A stretch of DNA of 14,726 nt from Methylocapsa sp. (GTDB taxonomy: Bacteria > Pseudomonadota > Alphaproteobacteria > Rhizobiales > Beijerinckiaceae): the NCBI GenBank assembly GCA_003162995.1, contig PLUZ01000474.1, positions 205-14,930 on the forward strand, read 5' to 3'. Shown here piece by piece: positions 14,486-14,726 of this stretch. The position numbers were made by a program, and so were the translations under genes. How positions within the stretch are numbered: the first letter of the stretch is position 1; every line of letters starts with the position of its first letter. A model generated the notes under the pieces. That model was not told where the DNA came from, ran no database searches, and saw only the letters and a program-made list of their open reading frames with translations.

Positions 14486-14726
14486 GTTTTTCCCCGCCGG
14501 ATCCGGAAGCCGCGAGCGGCCAACACACAGGCGTAATCTCTCCCGCACTGGACATTGCAGGCGTGGGCCATAGCTATGGCAAGCGCAAGGCTCTGGACAA
14601 TGTTTCCTTCGGCGTAAGGCGCGCCAGCTTTTGCGTGCTCCTTGGCCTCAATGGCGCGGGCAAAAGCACGCTCTTTTGCTTGATCACTCGCCTCTTTGCG
14701 GCACAAAAGGGCACAATCCGGATTTT
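14482..14726 (+). CDS. ABC transporter ATP-binding protein of the PQQ-dependent alcohol dehydrogenase system, N-terminal part
   Basis: Only the first 81 residues are in the window; the frame is open to the edge. After a flexible 22-residue start (MSFSPPDPEAASGQH), the ATPase domain begins with LDIAGVGHSYGKRKALDNVSF. This A-loop region has the expected aromatic residue Y32. Walker A is GLNGAGKST at about residues 57-65, followed by LFCLITRLFAAQKGTIRI, as in export-type ATPases of the drug/NodI group. The ATG overlaps the stop of the propeller gene. A permease gene would be expected next, outside the window. The Walker B and signature motifs cannot be seen, so completeness is unknown. Confidence 0.92.
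   Translation, partial: MSFSPPDPEAASGQHTGVISPALDIAGVGHSYGKRKALDNVSFGVRRASFCVLLGLNGAGKSTLFCLITRLFAAQKGTIRI

Overview
The window looks like chromosomal DNA of a GC-rich alphaproteobacterium, most likely Hyphomicrobiales and perhaps Beijerinckiaceae. This is inferred from several things: codon use; a type A phosphatidylserine decarboxylase; an intergenic palindrome of a kind I know from Rhizobiales; and a transport operon of the type linked to PQQ-dependent alcohol dehydrogenases, which is common in methylotrophs and other alcohol oxidisers. No rRNA, tRNA, transposase, phage gene or CRISPR array was found.

Layout. (1) 1-1115: C-terminal third of an RND efflux pump inner-membrane subunit, followed by an about 108-bp palindromic repeat (1111-1218). 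(2) 1238-1591, minus strand: a small exported cysteine-containing protein of unknown function. (3) 1875-5400, plus strand: a tightly coupled operon of cysS, a GNAT acetyltransferase and a CimA-type citramalate synthase, with ATGA overlaps at both joints. (4) 5418-7302, minus strand: a TonB-type energy transducer and a LOG-family Rossmann-fold protein. The latter is divergent from (5) 7443-10203, plus strand: an Atm1-type ABC exporter and phosphatidylserine decarboxylase. (6) 10482-11018: a secreted protein carrying only the N-terminal domain of CpaC/RcpA pilus secretins. (7) 11019-11479: 461 bases without a gene but with several inverted repeats. (8) 11480-12232: hemD. (9) 12288 to the window end: an operon of periplasmic binding protein, seven-bladed YVTN beta-propeller protein and ABC ATPase. 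The last two joints overlap, and the ATPase is cut by the window edge.

Most genes are core housekeeping: cysteinyl-tRNA charging, isoleucine precursor supply, heme, phosphatidylethanolamine, and glutathione-linked export. The part closest to an under-described system is the 3' operon. Its family is recognised and tied to PQQ-dependent alcohol oxidation, but as far as I know its transported substrate is unknown. Other items worth a look are the stand-alone pilus-type domain protein, whose best Shine-Dalgarno sits before an AUC codon; an AT-rich, atypical-codon patch inside cysS; the degenerate palindromic repeats; and the structured gap before hemD.
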